The notes under the pieces were generated by a model. It worked only from the letters and a program-made list of their open reading frames with translations. It ran no database searches and had not been told where the DNA came from. This document shows, one piece after another, positions 22,780 to 32,034 of a stretch of 46,644 bases of DNA. The position numbers were made by a program, and so were the translations under genes. Where the stretch lies: positions 1 through 46,644 of the forward strand of contig NZ_FRBR01000021.1 of NCBI RefSeq assembly GCF_900142665.1, read 5' to 3'. Within the stretch, counting starts at the first letter, position 1, and each line of letters begins with the position of its first letter. The stretch is from Roseovarius pacificus (GTDB lineage Bacteria > Pseudomonadota > Alphaproteobacteria > Rhodobacterales > Rhodobacteraceae).

Positions 22780-25340
22780 AGCGCCCCCGGGGCCAGGCCC
22801 AGGACGGCACAGGTCACCAAGGCCGCAATGGTCACGAAATGCCAGTAAAGCGAAACGTTCCAGATGTCGGCGTCATAGCGCGGCGTCAGCTTGCCAAAGA
22901 GCGATCCAGCCAGGCAATAGAGCTGCATGATCCCCCCGACGCCGCAATGCGCCGCGACCCAGATCGCCAGCGCCCAGAGCACCGCCGGGTAAACATGAGC
23001 CGAGGGCTCCAGCGGCCAGACTGAGCCGATCAGCGCCGATGCGCCCCCCGCCGCCATGAGCGGCGCGAAGGCAAGACAGGCCCGCGCCGCGCCCACCGCC
23101 TGCACCCGGTTCAGCCGCCGTCCCCCGACGGTCAGCGCCCAAGTGGCGGCAAACCCCACAGCCGCGAGACCGATCAGCCCGGATGCGGCATGCACCGCGC
23201 CCTCCGGCGGGAAATCGGGCGAGGCCGTCCAGTAGAAGAAGAACCCGAAGATCAGGGAGGCAAAGGCCGTCGCATCCCCCAGCATGGTGATCCACATCGC
23301 CCACCACCCGGTAGACGCGGGACCGGCGGCATAGGTCGGCAACTTAAGGTCCAGCCCGACATCCTTGATATCCGTCTCGGGCGGGCGCGCGGTCGAGGTC
23401 CAGAGCCACCAGATGATGCAGCAGATCGCCAGCACCCCGCAGGCGATGGCGGGCGGGTACCAGTGGAAGGTCGGAAAGATGAAGGCCCCGCCGGTGAACC
23501 CCGCCGCAAGATGGGTGATCCAGGTCGGCCCGGAGACGCGCTGAACCTGTACCGGCTCGGCGTCGATGACCGAGGTAATGAGAATCTCGCGTTTCCCCTC
23601 CCGCGCATCGGGCAGGTAGAAGCCCCCCGCATCCATCCGGCCCTGCATGCCGGGTTGATCCCAGAGCGGGTAACGCGTGGTCACATGCGGAATCGAGCGC
23701 ACCCCCCAGACCTCTTCCGGCACGTCATGGGTCCATTCGAGCGTGCCTGCGTCCCACGGGTTGCGCGGGATCTGCGGCTGGCCGCCCTTGGGCCGGATCA
23801 GGTCCCAGACGAAGATCGCGAACCCCGCGGCCACGACGAAGGCCCCCAGCGTCGAAATCAGGTTCAGACCGTCCCAGCCCAGCCCCGTCGGATAGGTATA
23901 GATCCGCCGCGGCATACCCCAGAGCCCGGTCAGGTGCATCGGCAGGAAACACAGGTTGAAGCCCGTGAAAATCAGCCAGAAGGCCCACCGGCCAAGCCGC
24001 TCGGACATCAGCTTTTTCCGGAAGAACGGGTAGAAATAATAGACCCCCGCGATCACCGGAAACACCATGCCGCCAAACAGCGTGTAGTGCAGGTGCGCGA
24101 CGATAAAGTAGGTATCGTGCGCCTGGAAATCGAAAGGGGCCAGCGCCAGCATCACACCGGTCAGCCCGCCCATCGTGAAGATCGCCAGCGCCCCCGAAAT
24201 CCAGAGCATCGGCAGGGTCATCTTCACCCGCCCGGCCATCAGCGTGGCAAGGAAGGCGAATATCTGGATGCCCGTGGGGATCACCACCGCCTCCGAGGCC
24301 GCCGAAAAGAAGCCGAGCGAGATCGACGGCAGCCCGGTGGTGAACATATGATGCACCCAGAGTCCGAAACTCAGGAACCCCGTGCCGACCGCCGAAAGCA
24401 CGATCCAGGAATAGCCGAAGATCGGCCTGCGCGCGACAGTGGGAACGATCATCGCGGCGATGGCGATGGAGGGCAGGAAGACGATATAGACTTCCGGGTG
24501 GCCGAAGATCCAGAACAGGTGCTGCCACAGCATCGGGTCGCCGCCCCGCTCGGGATCGAAGAACGGCCAGTCGAAGGAGCGTTCCAGCTCGAACAGGAAA
24601 TCGCCCGCGATAAGCGGCGGGAACGCAAACAGGATCATCCCGCCCACGACCAGCACATACCACGCGTAAAGAGGCATGATATTGACCCGCATCCCCGGAG
24701 GGCGGCATTTCAGCGAGCCGACGATCAGTTCGACCGCCGCCGCGATCGAGGCAATCTCGATGAAGGACAGCCCCAGCAGCCAGATATCCGATCCCGGCCC
24801 GTCATCCTTGGTGGCCAGAGGCGGATACATGAACCACCCCGCACGCGGGGCGGCATCGAAAAAGATCGACCCGATGACGAAAACCCCGCCAATCAGAAAA
24901 CACCAGTAGCCAAACGCCGAAAGCCGCGGAAAAGGCATGTCCCGCGCGCCCAGCAACCCCGGCAACAACAGGATCGAGATCGCCTCGAACATCGGCACGG
25001 CAAAGAGAAACATCATCGCCGAACCATGCATGGTGAAAAGCTGGTTGAACCGGTCGGCGGACACGAGATCGTTTTCCGGCACCGCCAGTTGCAGCCGGAT
25101 AATGAGCGCCATCACCCCGGCCAGCAGCATGAATACCAGCGCCGTCAGGCAATACCACTTGCCCACCTTGGTATTGTTCACCGCCGTCCAGTACCTCCAG
25201 CCCGTGGGCGGTGCCCAGGCCGCGCGCAGCCGTTCCGCCTGAGCCTTGGCAACGTCCTCGGGCACGGGCTCGGCCAGCATGGCCTCGGTCGGGGGATAGG
25301 GCCCTTCCGGTCTGGGCAGGCCGGTTTCGCGCACAGTCAT
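22776..25340 (-). CDS. ctaD: Fused cytochrome c oxidase subunits I+III (caa3 type)
   Basis: An 854-residue heme-copper oxidase. Residues about 45-560 are subunit I: heme a ligands His105 and His418, heme a3 ligand His416, CuB ligands His281, His330 and His331, and the crosslinking Tyr285 in GHPEVYI, whose Glu283 marks the A1 group. Residues about 600-854 are subunit III. Two proton-path positions are unusual: the D-channel entrance DMPFPRLSAF (Asp134) has Ser-Ala at 141-142 where Asn-Asn or Asn-Ala is usual, and the K-channel lysine in PTGIK is Gln359 (PTGIQ). It reduces O2 to water. It overlaps subunit II by 4 nt. Confidence 0.93.
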   Translation of the reverse strand: MTVRETGLPRPEGPYPPTEAMLAEPVPEDVAKAQAERLRAAWAPPTGWRYWTAVNNTKVGKWYCLTALVFMLLAGVMALIIRLQLAVPENDLVSADRFNQLFTMHGSAMMFLFAVPMFEAISILLLPGLLGARDMPFPRLSAFGYWCFLIGGVFVIGSIFFDAAPRAGWFMYPPLATKDDGPGSDIWLLGLSFIEIASIAAAVELIVGSLKCRPPGMRVNIMPLYAWYVLVVGGMILFAFPPLIAGDFLFELERSFDWPFFDPERGGDPMLWQHLFWIFGHPEVYIVFLPSIAIAAMIVPTVARRPIFGYSWIVLSAVGTGFLSFGLWVHHMFTTGLPSISLGFFSAASEAVVIPTGIQIFAFLATLMAGRVKMTLPMLWISGALAIFTMGGLTGVMLALAPFDFQAHDTYFIVAHLHYTLFGGMVFPVIAGVYYFYPFFRKKLMSERLGRWAFWLIFTGFNLCFLPMHLTGLWGMPRRIYTYPTGLGWDGLNLISTLGAFVVAAGFAIFVWDLIRPKGGQPQIPRNPWDAGTLEWTHDVPEEVWGVRSIPHVTTRYPLWDQPGMQGRMDAGGFYLPDAREGKREILITSVIDAEPVQVQRVSGPTWITHLAAGFTGGAFIFPTFHWYPPAIACGVLAICCIIWWLWTSTARPPETDIKDVGLDLKLPTYAAGPASTGWWAMWITMLGDATAFASLIFGFFFYWTASPDFPPEGAVHAASGLIGLAAVGFAATWALTVGGRRLNRVQAVGAARACLAFAPLMAAGGASALIGSVWPLEPSAHVYPAVLWALAIWVAAHCGVGGIMQLYCLAGSLFGKLTPRYDADIWNVSLYWHFVTIAALVTCAVLGLAPGAL

Positions 25341-26353
25341 TTCAGCCCTTTCAGATATTGCGTCAGGTCGGCCAGATCGCCCTCGGACAGGGCATAGCTG
25401 GGCATGCGCACCTCGGGCTTCAGCGCCTCGGTATGGGTGATCCAGGTGCCGAGGTTTTCCAGCGTCACGGTGCTGCGCCCCGCTCCCAGTGTCCTGCGAC
25501 TGCCGATATGGGTAAGGTCCGGACCGACCGTGCCGACCGCCTCGGTCCCGCGCACCGTGTGGCAGGCACCGCAGCCTTCGGACAAGAACACCTCCTGCCC
25601 CCGCAACGCCGCCTCATCCGTCGGCGGCACGGCATCGGCAGCCTCCGCCGCAAGCCAGTCGTCGAACGCCTCCGGCGGCATGACCACGGCGGCAAAGGCC
25701 ATCCAGGCATGGCTTGCACCGCAGAATTCGGCGCATTGGCCGCGATAGACGCCGGGCCGTTCAGGCGCGAGGCTGATCATCGTCTCGCGACCCGGAAACA
25801 TATCCATCTTGCCGCCAAGCGCCGGTATCCAGAAGGAATGGATGACCTCGTCCGCCGCAAGCCGGAATTCCGTCCTTTGCCCGGCGGGCAGGCGGATTTC
25901 ATTGGCCGTGACGATGGGCGTCTCGGCGCCTTCGGGCCAATATTCCACCCGCCACCACCATTGCTCGCCCGTCACCCTGACAACCAGCCCGTCGCCCGGA
26001 CGGCGCGGATCGGGCAGGATGCTCAGCCCCCAGGCCAGCAGCGCGGTCAGGACAACGACCGGCAGAACAATTCCACCGCCGATCAGGACAGAACGCGCAT
26101 GACGCGTATCCAAACGGCCGGGGGCGATGCGTGACACGTAATAGAAAGCCCCGTTGACCAGCAGCCAGAGCACGACCGCACCGCACAGCATCACCCAGAA
26201 AAGAAGCGCAATGGAAGCCGCCTCGCGTCCCGCCGTATTGAGCGCGGACTGCCCGCCCCCGCACCCCGCGAGAGCCATTAACAAGACGACAAAGCCGAAT
26301 TGCCGCCCGACCGGACGGAAGCGGGCAACCCGTCCGTTCTTTTGCACCTTCAT
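25337..26353 (-). CDS. ctaC: Cytochrome c oxidase subunit II with cytochrome c
   Basis: A 338-residue protein: lipoprotein signal (LLMALAGC, Cys31), two membrane helices (about 47-70, 88-111), a CuA domain (His172, Cys207, Glu209, Cys211, His215, Met218 in CAEFCGASHAWM) and a C-terminal cytochrome c domain (CGACH at 261-265, probable Met ligand in EVRMPSY). This is the caa3 layout. It is the first gene of the operon. ATG 26353 has no ribosome site, and an EcfG-type -10 lies only 9 nt upstream, so the mRNA may be near leaderless; GTG 26347 is an alternative. Confidence 0.92.
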   Translation of the reverse strand: MKVQKNGRVARFRPVGRQFGFVVLLMALAGCGGGQSALNTAGREAASIALLFWVMLCGAVVLWLLVNGAFYYVSRIAPGRLDTRHARSVLIGGGIVLPVVVLTALLAWGLSILPDPRRPGDGLVVRVTGEQWWWRVEYWPEGAETPIVTANEIRLPAGQRTEFRLAADEVIHSFWIPALGGKMDMFPGRETMISLAPERPGVYRGQCAEFCGASHAWMAFAAVVMPPEAFDDWLAAEAADAVPPTDEAALRGQEVFLSEGCGACHTVRGTEAVGTVGPDLTHIGSRRTLGAGRSTVTLENLGTWITHTEALKPEVRMPSYALSEGDLADLTQYLKGLK

Positions 26354-26361
26354 GCCGGAAG

Positions 26362-26386
26362 AACGTGGCGCGCGGTAAAAAGTTCC
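26362..26386 (-). promoter_or_regulatory. EcfG-type promoter for the oxidase operon
   Basis: Minus strand GGAAC (26386-26382), 17 nt, GTT (26364-26362); as GGAAC-N16-CGTT it matches the consensus fully. With a start of transcription 6-8 nt further, the mRNA would begin within a few bases of ATG 26353. Confidence 0.65.
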
Positions 26387-26414
26387 CCCGATCCGGCACC
26401 CGGAGGCCATCCAT

Positions 26415-26440
26415 GGAACCAACACGCCCCCGTCGGCGTT
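26415..26440 (+). promoter_or_regulatory. EcfG-type promoter for the fad operon
   Basis: GGAAC (26415-26419), 18 nt, GTT (26438-26440), i.e. GGAAC-N17-CGTT, a full consensus match. It lies 20 nt before the FadE start, and transcription would begin next to the AAAGGAG ribosome site. Together with the site at 26362 it forms a divergent pair. Confidence 0.65.
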
Positions 26441-26459
26441 TCCCTTGAAAGGAGCGCAG

Positions 26460-28700
26460 ATGTCATTCCGAAAGACCTACCTCACCAGGCCCATCCACAG
26501 TTGGGCAAGACGCGCCCTGCCCAGCCTGTCCGAGACCGAAGCCGAAGCCATCAACTCCGGCGATGTCCATTTCGAGGCAGAGCTTTTCTCGGGGCGTCCA
26601 GACTGGTCGAAATTGCGGGCGATGAAACCCCCGCGGCTCACCCGCGAAGAACAGGCCTTCATCGCCGGGCCCTGCCGCGAATTCTGCGAGATGGTCGACC
26701 CCTGGCAAATCGACCGCCGTACCGGCGACCTGCCCCCCGAGGCCTGGGATTTCCTGCGTCGCAGGGGCTTTTTCGGCATGATCATTCCAAAGGCTCACGG
26801 CGGCCTCGGCTTTTCGGCTTATGCCCATTCCGAAGTGGTGCGCTACATCGCCAGCCATTCCGTCGTCGCCGCGGTCACCGTGATGGTGCCCAATTCGCTC
26901 GGCCCCGGCGAACTCATCCTCCAGTTCGGCACCGACCGGCAGAAAGAGGACTGGCTGCCCCGGCTGGCCGCCGGCGACGAGTTGCCCGCCTTTGGCCTCA
27001 CCAGCGAAGACGCAGGCTCGGACGCTTCGGCGATGAACGACGAAGGCGTGATCTGCAAGGGCGACTGGAACGGCAAGCAGGTCCTGGGCATCCGCCTCAG
27101 CTGGGCCAAGCGCTATATCACCCTCGCGCCGGTCTGCACGGTGCTGGGGCTCGCCTTCAAACTGCGCGACCCCGAGGGGCTTCTGGGCGAGACCGAGGAT
27201 ATCGGGATCACCTGCGCCCTCGTCCCGACCGATCTGCCCGGTGTCGAAATCGGCCGCAGGCACCTGCCCTCCGGCACGATGTTCATGAACGGCCCCACCA
27301 CCGGCCATGACGTGTTCATCCCGCTCGATCACATCATCGGCGGTCCCGATTACGCGGGCCGTGGCTGGATGATGCTGATGAGCGCGCTCGCCGCTGGCCG
27401 CGGCATCTCGCTGCCGTCGCTCTCCGCGGCCTCCACCGCGCTGGCCGCCCACACCACCGGCGCCTATGCGCGCATCCGCAAGCAGTTCGGCCTGCCGATC
27501 GGCCTGTTCGGCGGGGTGCAGGAGCCGATGGCGCGGATCGCGGCGAATGCCTATACGCTCGATGCGGGCCGCCGCCTGACCACTGCCGCGCTGGACGAGG
27601 GGCACAAGCTGGCCGTGATCTCGGCGATCATGAAATACCACGCCACCGACCGCATGCGCGACACCGTCAACGACGCGATGGACGTGCATTCGGGCAAGGC
27701 GGTGATCGACGGGCCGTTGAACTACCTGCAGCCGATCTACCGGTCGGTCCCCATCGGGATCACCGTGGAGGGCGCGAATATCGTCACCCGCAACCTGATC
27801 ATCTTCGGACAGGGCGCGATCCGCGCGCATCCGCACCTGCTGGACGAAATGCAAGCGCTGGACGAGCCGGATGAAAGCAAGTCGCTCGACGCCTTCGACA
27901 AACATTTCCGGGCGCATGTCCGCCATTCCCTGCGCACCGCCGCCCGTGCCGGCTGGTCGGCCTGGACAGGGCGCGGCGCCGCGCCCCCGGACGCAGGCCA
28001 GGTGGCGCCGCTCTACCGGCGCCTCTCCCGCTGGTCCGCCGCCTTCGCCATCACCGCCGACATGGCCTTCCTCACCCTTGGCGGAGCGCTCAAGCGCAAG
28101 GAGATGATCTCGGCCCGGCTCGGCGATGCGCTTTCGGAAATGTACCTGATCGCCGCCGTTCTGAAACGCTGGGAAGACGAGGGCCGCAACGAGGCCGATC
28201 TCCCGCTGGTGCATCACGCCGCCGAAACCGGCTTTGCCCGTATTGGCCGCGCTCTGGACGAAACAATCGCCAACATGCCCGCGAAATGGGTCGGCTGGCT
28301 GCTGCGGCCCCTGCTGCGCCCCGGCGCGCATCCGCGCGGCCCCTCCGACAAGGTGACCGAGTCCACGGCAAGGCTGATCTACGACTCTTCGGACAGCCGC
28401 GACCGACTGGTGCAGGGCCTGCACCCGCCCCGGCCCGACAGTGGGCTGGGCCTGCTGGACACCGCCTACCGGCTGGTGCTCGAGGCCGAGCCGGTCGCCA
28501 AACGCCTGCGCGACACCGGGAAAACGCCGGAAGACGCGCTGGAGGCCGGTATCCTGTCGGACGCGGAATTCGAACAGTTGAAGCAGGTCGAGACAGCCGT
28601 ACAGCGGGTTGTCGCGGTGGACGATTTCTCACCCGATGAACTGAACCGGCTTTTCCCCCGGATGCGCCGGACAAAAGCCTGGAAGGAGGTCGCAGAATGA
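26460..28700 (+). CDS. fadE: FadE-like acyl-CoA dehydrogenase
   Basis: A 746-residue acyl-CoA dehydrogenase of the long FadE type: N-terminal extension, central acyl-CoA dehydrogenase domain (FGLTSEDAGSDASAMND is the FAD/substrate segment, about residues 178-195; AAGRGISLPSLS and QFGLPIGLFGGVQEPMARIA follow) and a C-terminal DUF1974 region from about 480. It performs the first, FAD-dependent step of beta-oxidation. AAAGGAG lies about 6 nt before ATG 26460. Its stop overlaps the thiolase start (ATGA). Confidence 0.92.
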   Translation: MSFRKTYLTRPIHSWARRALPSLSETEAEAINSGDVHFEAELFSGRPDWSKLRAMKPPRLTREEQAFIAGPCREFCEMVDPWQIDRRTGDLPPEAWDFLRRRGFFGMIIPKAHGGLGFSAYAHSEVVRYIASHSVVAAVTVMVPNSLGPGELILQFGTDRQKEDWLPRLAAGDELPAFGLTSEDAGSDASAMNDEGVICKGDWNGKQVLGIRLSWAKRYITLAPVCTVLGLAFKLRDPEGLLGETEDIGITCALVPTDLPGVEIGRRHLPSGTMFMNGPTTGHDVFIPLDHIIGGPDYAGRGWMMLMSALAAGRGISLPSLSAASTALAAHTTGAYARIRKQFGLPIGLFGGVQEPMARIAANAYTLDAGRRLTTAALDEGHKLAVISAIMKYHATDRMRDTVNDAMDVHSGKAVIDGPLNYLQPIYRSVPIGITVEGANIVTRNLIIFGQGAIRAHPHLLDEMQALDEPDESKSLDAFDKHFRAHVRHSLRTAARAGWSAWTGRGAAPPDAGQVAPLYRRLSRWSAAFAITADMAFLTLGGALKRKEMISARLGDALSEMYLIAAVLKRWEDEGRNEADLPLVHHAAETGFARIGRALDETIANMPAKWVGWLLRPLLRPGAHPRGPSDKVTESTARLIYDSSDSRDRLVQGLHPPRPDSGLGLLDTAYRLVLEAEPVAKRLRDTGKTPEDALEAGILSDAEFEQLKQVETAVQRVVAVDDFSPDELNRLFPRMRRTKAWKEVAE

Positions 28701-29980
28701 GCAGACCCGTCTATCTGATTGATGGCGCCCGGACACCGTTCCTGAAGGCCCGAGGTCGCCCCGGCCCCTTCACACCCGTCGATCTGGCGGTGCAATGTGG
28801 CCGCCCCCTGCTGATGCGCCAGCCGTTCGACGCAAGCGCCTTCGATCTCGTCATCCTCGGCTGCGTCAACGTCATCCAGGACGAGATGAACCCCGCGCGG
28901 GTCGCCGCGCTGCGGCTTGGCCTGGGCGAGGATCAGGTGGCCTTCACCGTACAGATCAATTGCGGCTCGGGCATGCAGAGCATCGACACCGCATTTCGCT
29001 ACATCCGCGAGGGCAGCCACGAGATTGTCCTCGCCGGTGGCACCGAGGCGCTGAGCCACGCGCCGCTCGTCTACAACCGCGAGGCCACCGAATGGTTCGG
29101 CGAGATGAACCGCGCGCAAGGACCGCTCGACAAGGCAAAGGCCTTCACCGATGTCCGGCCCGATTTCTTCTCGCCCGTCATCGGCCTTGAACGCGGCCTG
29201 ACCGATCCGATCACATCGCTCAACATGGGCCAGACCGCCGAGGTGCTGGCGCACCGCTTCGGCATCGAGCGTGCCACCGCCGACGCTTACGCGGTGGAAA
29301 GCCACAAACGTCTGGCCGCCGCGCAAGAGCAAGGCCGGCTGGACGGCGAGGTTCTGCCCGCCTTCGGGCGCGATGGCAGCACGCACCGCCACGACGACGG
29401 CGTGCGCCCCAACAGTTCGATCGAAAAGCTGGCAAAGCTCGACCCGGCGTTTGAAAAACCCTGGGGAAAGGTGACACCGGGCAATGCCAGCCAGATCACC
29501 GACGGGGCCTCCTGGGTGATCCTCGCCTCGGAAACCGCCATCGAGGCCCATGGGCTGACCCCCATCGCCCGGCTTGTCGACAGCGAATGGTCGGCGCTGG
29601 ACCCCGCGATCATGGGGCTGGCCCCGGTAACGGCAGCCACGCCGCTGGCGCAGCGCCACGGGCTGGACTGCGATGATATCGACCTCTGGGAAATCAACGA
29701 GGCGTTCGCCGTCCAGGTTCTCGCCTGCCTCGCCGCCTGGCAGGACGACGACTTCTGCCGCGACGTGCTGGGATATGACAGCGCCTTCGGGCGCATCGAC
29801 CGTGGCAGGCTGAATGTCGACGGCGGCGCAATCAGCCTTGGCCATCCGGTCGGGACAAGCGGCAACCGCATCGTCCTGCACCTCGCCAACGCCATGAAGG
29901 CCCGCGGCGTCCGGCGCGGAATCGCCACCGAGTGCATCGGCGGCGGGCAAGGTGGCGCAATGTTACTGGAGGCCGCATGA
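28697..29980 (+). CDS. Thiolase (acetyl-CoA C-acyltransferase)
   Basis: A 427-residue thiolase. The acylated Cys89 is in VQINCGSGMQS, the His/Cys acid-base pair in GHPVGTSG and CIGGGQGGAMLL, and the NEAF motif in WEINEAFAVQ. It cleaves 3-ketoacyl-CoA into acetyl-CoA and a shortened acyl-CoA. Gene order FadE-thiolase-FadJ and the length fit the FadI partner of FadJ. ATGA overlaps couple it on both sides. Confidence 0.92.
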   Translation: MSRPVYLIDGARTPFLKARGRPGPFTPVDLAVQCGRPLLMRQPFDASAFDLVILGCVNVIQDEMNPARVAALRLGLGEDQVAFTVQINCGSGMQSIDTAFRYIREGSHEIVLAGGTEALSHAPLVYNREATEWFGEMNRAQGPLDKAKAFTDVRPDFFSPVIGLERGLTDPITSLNMGQTAEVLAHRFGIERATADAYAVESHKRLAAAQEQGRLDGEVLPAFGRDGSTHRHDDGVRPNSSIEKLAKLDPAFEKPWGKVTPGNASQITDGASWVILASETAIEAHGLTPIARLVDSEWSALDPAIMGLAPVTAATPLAQRHGLDCDDIDLWEINEAFAVQVLACLAAWQDDDFCRDVLGYDSAFGRIDRGRLNVDGGAISLGHPVGTSGNRIVLHLANAMKARGVRRGIATECIGGGQGGAMLLEAA

Positions 29981-32034
29981 CAGACATACTCGACCAGATC
30001 ACCCCCGATGACGCAACCGAAGCCCCCAAAGCCCCCGAGACGCGGCACTGGCGGCGCGAGGACGGCGAGGCGCACACGCTTTGGCTCGACTGCGCGGAGA
30101 CCACGACGAACGTGATCTCCGAGGAGGTTCTGCGCGAACTCGACACCCTTCTGGACGACGCGGCGCATGCGCGCCCCGAAGTGCTTGTCATCCGCTCGGC
30201 CAAGCAAGGCGGCTTCGCGGCCGGGGCCGATATCGACGGCTTTGCCAACTTGCGCGGCGAAGAGGCGGTGACCTTGCTCCAACAGGGCCACGCCGTACTC
30301 GACAAACTCGCCGCCCTGCCCTTTCCGACCGTTGCCGTGGTGCATGGCGCAACGCTTGGCGGCGGCTTCGAACTGGCGCTCGCCTGTGACCATCGCATCG
30401 GGATCGACGGGGTGAAACTGGGCTTTCCCGAGATCAACCTTGGCCTGCACCCCGGCCTTGGCGGCACCTTCCGCCTGACCCGCCTGATCGACCCGGTCGA
30501 AGCCATGCAACTGATGCTGAACGGGCGCAGCGCCCATGACCGCAAGGCGAAAAAGCTCGGCATTCTCGACGCGCTGGTGCCCGAACGCCACGTCGTCGCC
30601 GCCATCCGGGCCGCCGCCGGGGGCAGCCTCGAACACGGGAACGGCGGCTTTCGCGCCAGCGCCCTGCGCACCCGTGCCGCCCGCAGCCTCGCCGCGACCC
30701 GCATGCGCTCGGAAAGCGAAAAGAAGGCCCCCCGCGCCCATTACCCCGCCCCCTTCGCGCTCATCGACCTCTGGGAAGATCACGGCGGCGACGCGACAGA
30801 GATGCAGCAGGCCGAGATCGCCTCTTTCGCGGAGCTGCTCGACAGCACCACCACACAGAACCTGATCCGCGTCTTTTACCTGCGCCAACGGCTGAAGGCC
30901 GCCGGGAAGGGCAAGGACGGGATCGCCCATGTTCACGTTATCGGCGCCGGGGCAATGGGCTCCGAAATTGCCGCCTGGTCCGCCATGCAGGGCAAGCGCG
31001 TGACCATCGAGGACACCGAGCTCGAACCGCTGGGCGATACGATCCGCCGCGCGGCAGATATCTGCAACGCGAAACATCTGAACGGGATCGAGACGCGAGA
31101 CGCACTGGACCGGCTGATACCCGACCCGGATCGTCTGGGCCGCGCCCATGCCGACCTGGTGATCGAGGCCGTCCCCGAGAAATCCGACCTCAAGGAAAAA
31201 ATCTACGCCGAACTCACCGACGCGATGAAGCCGGGCGCGATTCTCGCCACCAACACCTCGAGCCTGCGCCTGTCGGATCTGGTCGATGCCACCCCCGATC
31301 CCGCCCGCTTCGCCGGGCTGCATTTCTTCAATCCCGTCAGCCGCATGCCGCTGGTCGAGGTCGTCTCGCACGACATGGCCGCACAGGACACGCTGGACCG
31401 GCTGGCCGCCTTCACCACCGGGATCGACCGGCTGCCGGCACGGGTCGCCGACTATCCCGGCTTCCTGATCAATCGCATCCTCGCCCCCTACCTGATGGAG
31501 GCCATGGTGATGCTCAACGAAGGGCACACGCGCGAAAGCCTCGACCGCGCGGCGCTCTCTTTCGGCATGCCCATGGGTCCGCTGACGCTGGCCGATCAGG
31601 TCGGGCTGGATATCTGCCTCGAAGTCGCCCGGTCGCTGCGGGACGGGCTGGACGTGCCGGTGGCCGAAACGCCGGACTGGCTGCGCGACAAGGTCAATGA
31701 GGGCCATACCGGCAGGAAGGCGGGCAAGGGCCTTTATGACTACAACAGCGAAGACCCGCCCAGAACACCGGAGGACGATGCCGATCAGGCCGTGATCGAC
31801 CGGCTGATCCTGCCGATGTGCAACGCTGCGGTGGAATGCCTGCGCAAGGGCGTCGCGCCGGAGGCCGACACGGTGGACGCGGCGATGATCTTCGGCACTG
31901 GCTGGCCGCCCTTCCGCGGCGGGCCGCTGCACTATGCCCGAATCCGCCGCGACATACCCGACACCCTGCATCGGCTGGAAGATCGCCACGGCCCGCGCTT
32001 CGCCCCCGATCCCGGCTGGGCCGACCTTGGCTGA
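29977..32034 (+). CDS. fadJ: FadJ-type multifunctional beta-oxidation enzyme
   Basis: A 685-residue fusion. Residues about 20-215 are an enoyl-CoA hydratase (GGFAAGADIDGF oxyanion region; HGATLGGGFELALACDHRIG and FPEINLGLHPGLGGT with catalytic Glu residues). Residues about 310-495 are the NAD-binding 3-hydroxyacyl-CoA dehydrogenase (VIGAGAMGSEIA; GLHFFNPVSRMPLVEVV with the catalytic His). The C-terminal dehydrogenase domains follow. It does the hydration and NAD-dependent oxidation steps of beta-oxidation. ATG 29977 overlaps the thiolase stop; its end overlaps the next gene by 8 nt. Confidence 0.93.
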   Translation: MTDILDQITPDDATEAPKAPETRHWRREDGEAHTLWLDCAETTTNVISEEVLRELDTLLDDAAHARPEVLVIRSAKQGGFAAGADIDGFANLRGEEAVTLLQQGHAVLDKLAALPFPTVAVVHGATLGGGFELALACDHRIGIDGVKLGFPEINLGLHPGLGGTFRLTRLIDPVEAMQLMLNGRSAHDRKAKKLGILDALVPERHVVAAIRAAAGGSLEHGNGGFRASALRTRAARSLAATRMRSESEKKAPRAHYPAPFALIDLWEDHGGDATEMQQAEIASFAELLDSTTTQNLIRVFYLRQRLKAAGKGKDGIAHVHVIGAGAMGSEIAAWSAMQGKRVTIEDTELEPLGDTIRRAADICNAKHLNGIETRDALDRLIPDPDRLGRAHADLVIEAVPEKSDLKEKIYAELTDAMKPGAILATNTSSLRLSDLVDATPDPARFAGLHFFNPVSRMPLVEVVSHDMAAQDTLDRLAAFTTGIDRLPARVADYPGFLINRILAPYLMEAMVMLNEGHTRESLDRAALSFGMPMGPLTLADQVGLDICLEVARSLRDGLDVPVAETPDWLRDKVNEGHTGRKAGKGLYDYNSEDPPRTPEDDADQAVIDRLILPMCNAAVECLRKGVAPEADTVDAAMIFGTGWPPFRGGPLHYARIRRDIPDTLHRLEDRHGPRFAPDPGWADLG

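Noticed and set aside
23190..25397. 735-codon open frame on the plus strand opposite the oxidase subunit I/III gene
   Set aside because: The product is Arg/Pro/Gln-rich and has no motif; the minus strand has all oxidase ligands.
26463..28424. 653-codon open frame on the minus strand opposite fadE
   Set aside because: Antisense shadow of a GC-rich gene; the plus strand encodes a clear acyl-CoA dehydrogenase, and the antisense product is low-complexity and matches nothing.
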